From Actinomycetes bacterium (GTDB taxonomy: Bacteria > Actinomycetota > Actinomycetes > Propionibacteriales > Propionibacteriaceae), in contig JAKOQD010000010.1 in NCBI GenBank assembly GCA_029778515.1, forward strand, positions 1 to 18,089: 18,089 nucleotides of DNA, in the 5' to 3' direction. Made by a program: the position numbers and the translations under genes. Numbering within the stretch: the stretch's first letter is position 1; each line of letters opens with the position of its first letter. The notes beneath the pieces were generated by a model, which did no database searches, was not told where the DNA came from, and worked only from the letters and a program-made list of their open reading frames with translations. Shown piece by piece: positions 17,343 to 18,089 of the stretch.

Positions 17343-18050
17343 ATGAAATGGCACATCGGCACGGTTCCGACCGACGATGTGCACCGTTGGCAGGCCGAGG
17401 CGACGCAGCGTCTGCTGGGCTACACGATCGTGCTGGACGACGATTCCTGGCACGCGCCGACCACGCTTCCCGGCTGGAGCCGGGCGCACGTAGCCACTCA
17501 TCTGGCGCGCAACGCCGACCACGTCCGAGGGGTGCTCGAAGCTGTCTCCGCCGGCGTGCCCCAACCCGCGCCGGCGGTCCGCAGCGATCGGATCGCGGCG
17601 CTGGAGGTAGGGGCGGACCGCGACGGGCTCGCCCTGCAGATCGATCTCGACACCAGCGCCGGGGCGTTGCACCGGATCACCGACGGCACCACCGACTGGG
17701 ACCACGAGGTGGACATCCACGGTCGCAGGCACCCCCTCTCGGCACTGGCCCTGGCCCGGCTGCACGAGGTCTGCATCCACCATCTCGACCTCGACTTCGA
17801 TTTCGTACCCGAACTGATCGATCCGGCGGCAGCGGCCTGGTTACTGCGCTGGGTCATCGACTGCCTGCAGGACGCCGAACTCCCCGCGCTCCGGATCGAG
17901 GCCGATTCCCTGGTGACCGAACTCGGCCACGGCGCGGACCGGTTGGTGGTCAGCGGCAGTGACGTCCGGCTCTGGGCTTGGCTCAGCGGACGCGGCACTC
18001 CGGACTGGGTGACCGGCGCGGACGGATTCCAGCCGACCCTACTCGGGTAG
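17343..18050 (+). CDS. Maleylpyruvate isomerase family, mycothiol-dependent enzyme
   Basis: The 235-residue protein matches the MDMPI/DinB-like family, whose founder isomerises maleylpyruvate using mycothiol. An N-terminal four-helix domain contains L42-P-G-W-S-R-A-H-V-A-T-H-L-A-R-N-A-D-H. H53, E142 and H146 reproduce the metal-binding His, Glu and His of the Corynebacterium enzyme, with the same E-x3-H spacing. A C-terminal SCP-2-like portion follows from about 185. No gentisate or other aromatic-degradation gene is nearby, so the true substrate may be different, such as mycothiol conjugation or transfer. The gene is divergent from uvrA, with 79 bp between the ATG starts. The family call is solid; the exact reaction is not known. 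Confidence 0.85.
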   Translation: MKWHIGTVPTDDVHRWQAEATQRLLGYTIVLDDDSWHAPTTLPGWSRAHVATHLARNADHVRGVLEAVSAGVPQPAPAVRSDRIAALEVGADRDGLALQIDLDTSAGALHRITDGTTDWDHEVDIHGRRHPLSALALARLHEVCIHHLDLDFDFVPELIDPAAAAWLLRWVIDCLQDAELPALRIEADSLVTELGHGADRLVVSGSDVRLWAWLSGRGTPDWVTGADGFQPTLLG

Positions 18051-18089
18051 TGCGTCGCTGCGCCGGGACTTGACCAGGCTGGCCACGGT
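18039..18089 (-). CDS. Possible C-terminal end of a convergent gene (partial)
   Basis: From the right edge the minus strand is open for 16 codons ending in TAG: T-V-A-S-L-V-K-S-R-R-S-D-A-L-P-E. Fourteen of the 16 codons end in G or C, as expected for coding DNA here. It would overlap the end of the isomerase-family gene by 12 bp. The fragment is too short to assign a family. Confidence 0.25.
   Translation of the reverse strand, partial: TVASLVKSRRSDALPE

Overview
The window is high-GC DNA with GC-ending codons, many GTG starts and dense gene packing. Three markers (WhiA, RbpA and OpcA), together with a mycothiol-type DinB-fold enzyme, place it in the Actinomycetota. A Propionibacteriales-like host is plausible, but that is inference. 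The whole window reads as conserved chromosomal core. I see no phage, plasmid, insertion sequence, CRISPR array, tRNA or rRNA.

Layout. (1) Positions 1-205 are non-coding and hold a large nested dyad plus a tight hairpin just after ctaB. (2) ctaB (heme O synthase, minus strand) is divergent from a plus-strand pentose-phosphate operon, zwf-opcA-pgl. (3) Converging on pgl is a minus-strand lower-glycolysis operon read gap-pgk-tpiA-secG-rbpA, with strong hairpins between gap and pgk and between tpiA and secG. (4) A 479-bp gap between whiA and gap carries four 76-bp tandem repeats, each with a perfect 10-bp-stem hairpin. (5) Upstream on the same strand lies uvrC-rapZ-yvcK-whiA. (6) A plus-strand Tat/lipobox Rieske protein is divergent from uvrC and convergent with uvrA, 7 bp apart. 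(7) uvrA is divergent from a mycothiol-dependent isomerase-family protein. A short minus-strand frame at the right edge may be the tail of another gene.

How the genes fit together. Zwf, its assembly factor OpcA and Pgl form the oxidative pentose-phosphate branch that makes NADPH. Gap, Pgk and TpiA are consecutive lower-glycolysis enzymes. YvcK and RapZ homologues are linked in other bacteria to cell-wall precursor sensing and carbon partitioning, and WhiA is a developmental or cell-division regulator. UvrA and UvrC are two parts of nucleotide excision repair. The order uvrC-rapZ-yvcK-whiA-gap-pgk-tpi-secG-pgl-opcA-zwf-ctaB matches the actinobacterial order known from Mycobacterium, except that tkt and tal, normally between zwf and ctaB, are absent.

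I did not find a convincing new multi-gene system. The most unusual features are non-coding: the whiA-gap tandem array bracketed by a 28-bp duplication of the whiA 3' end, the 165-bp symmetric dyad at the left edge, and several candidate leaderless promoters.
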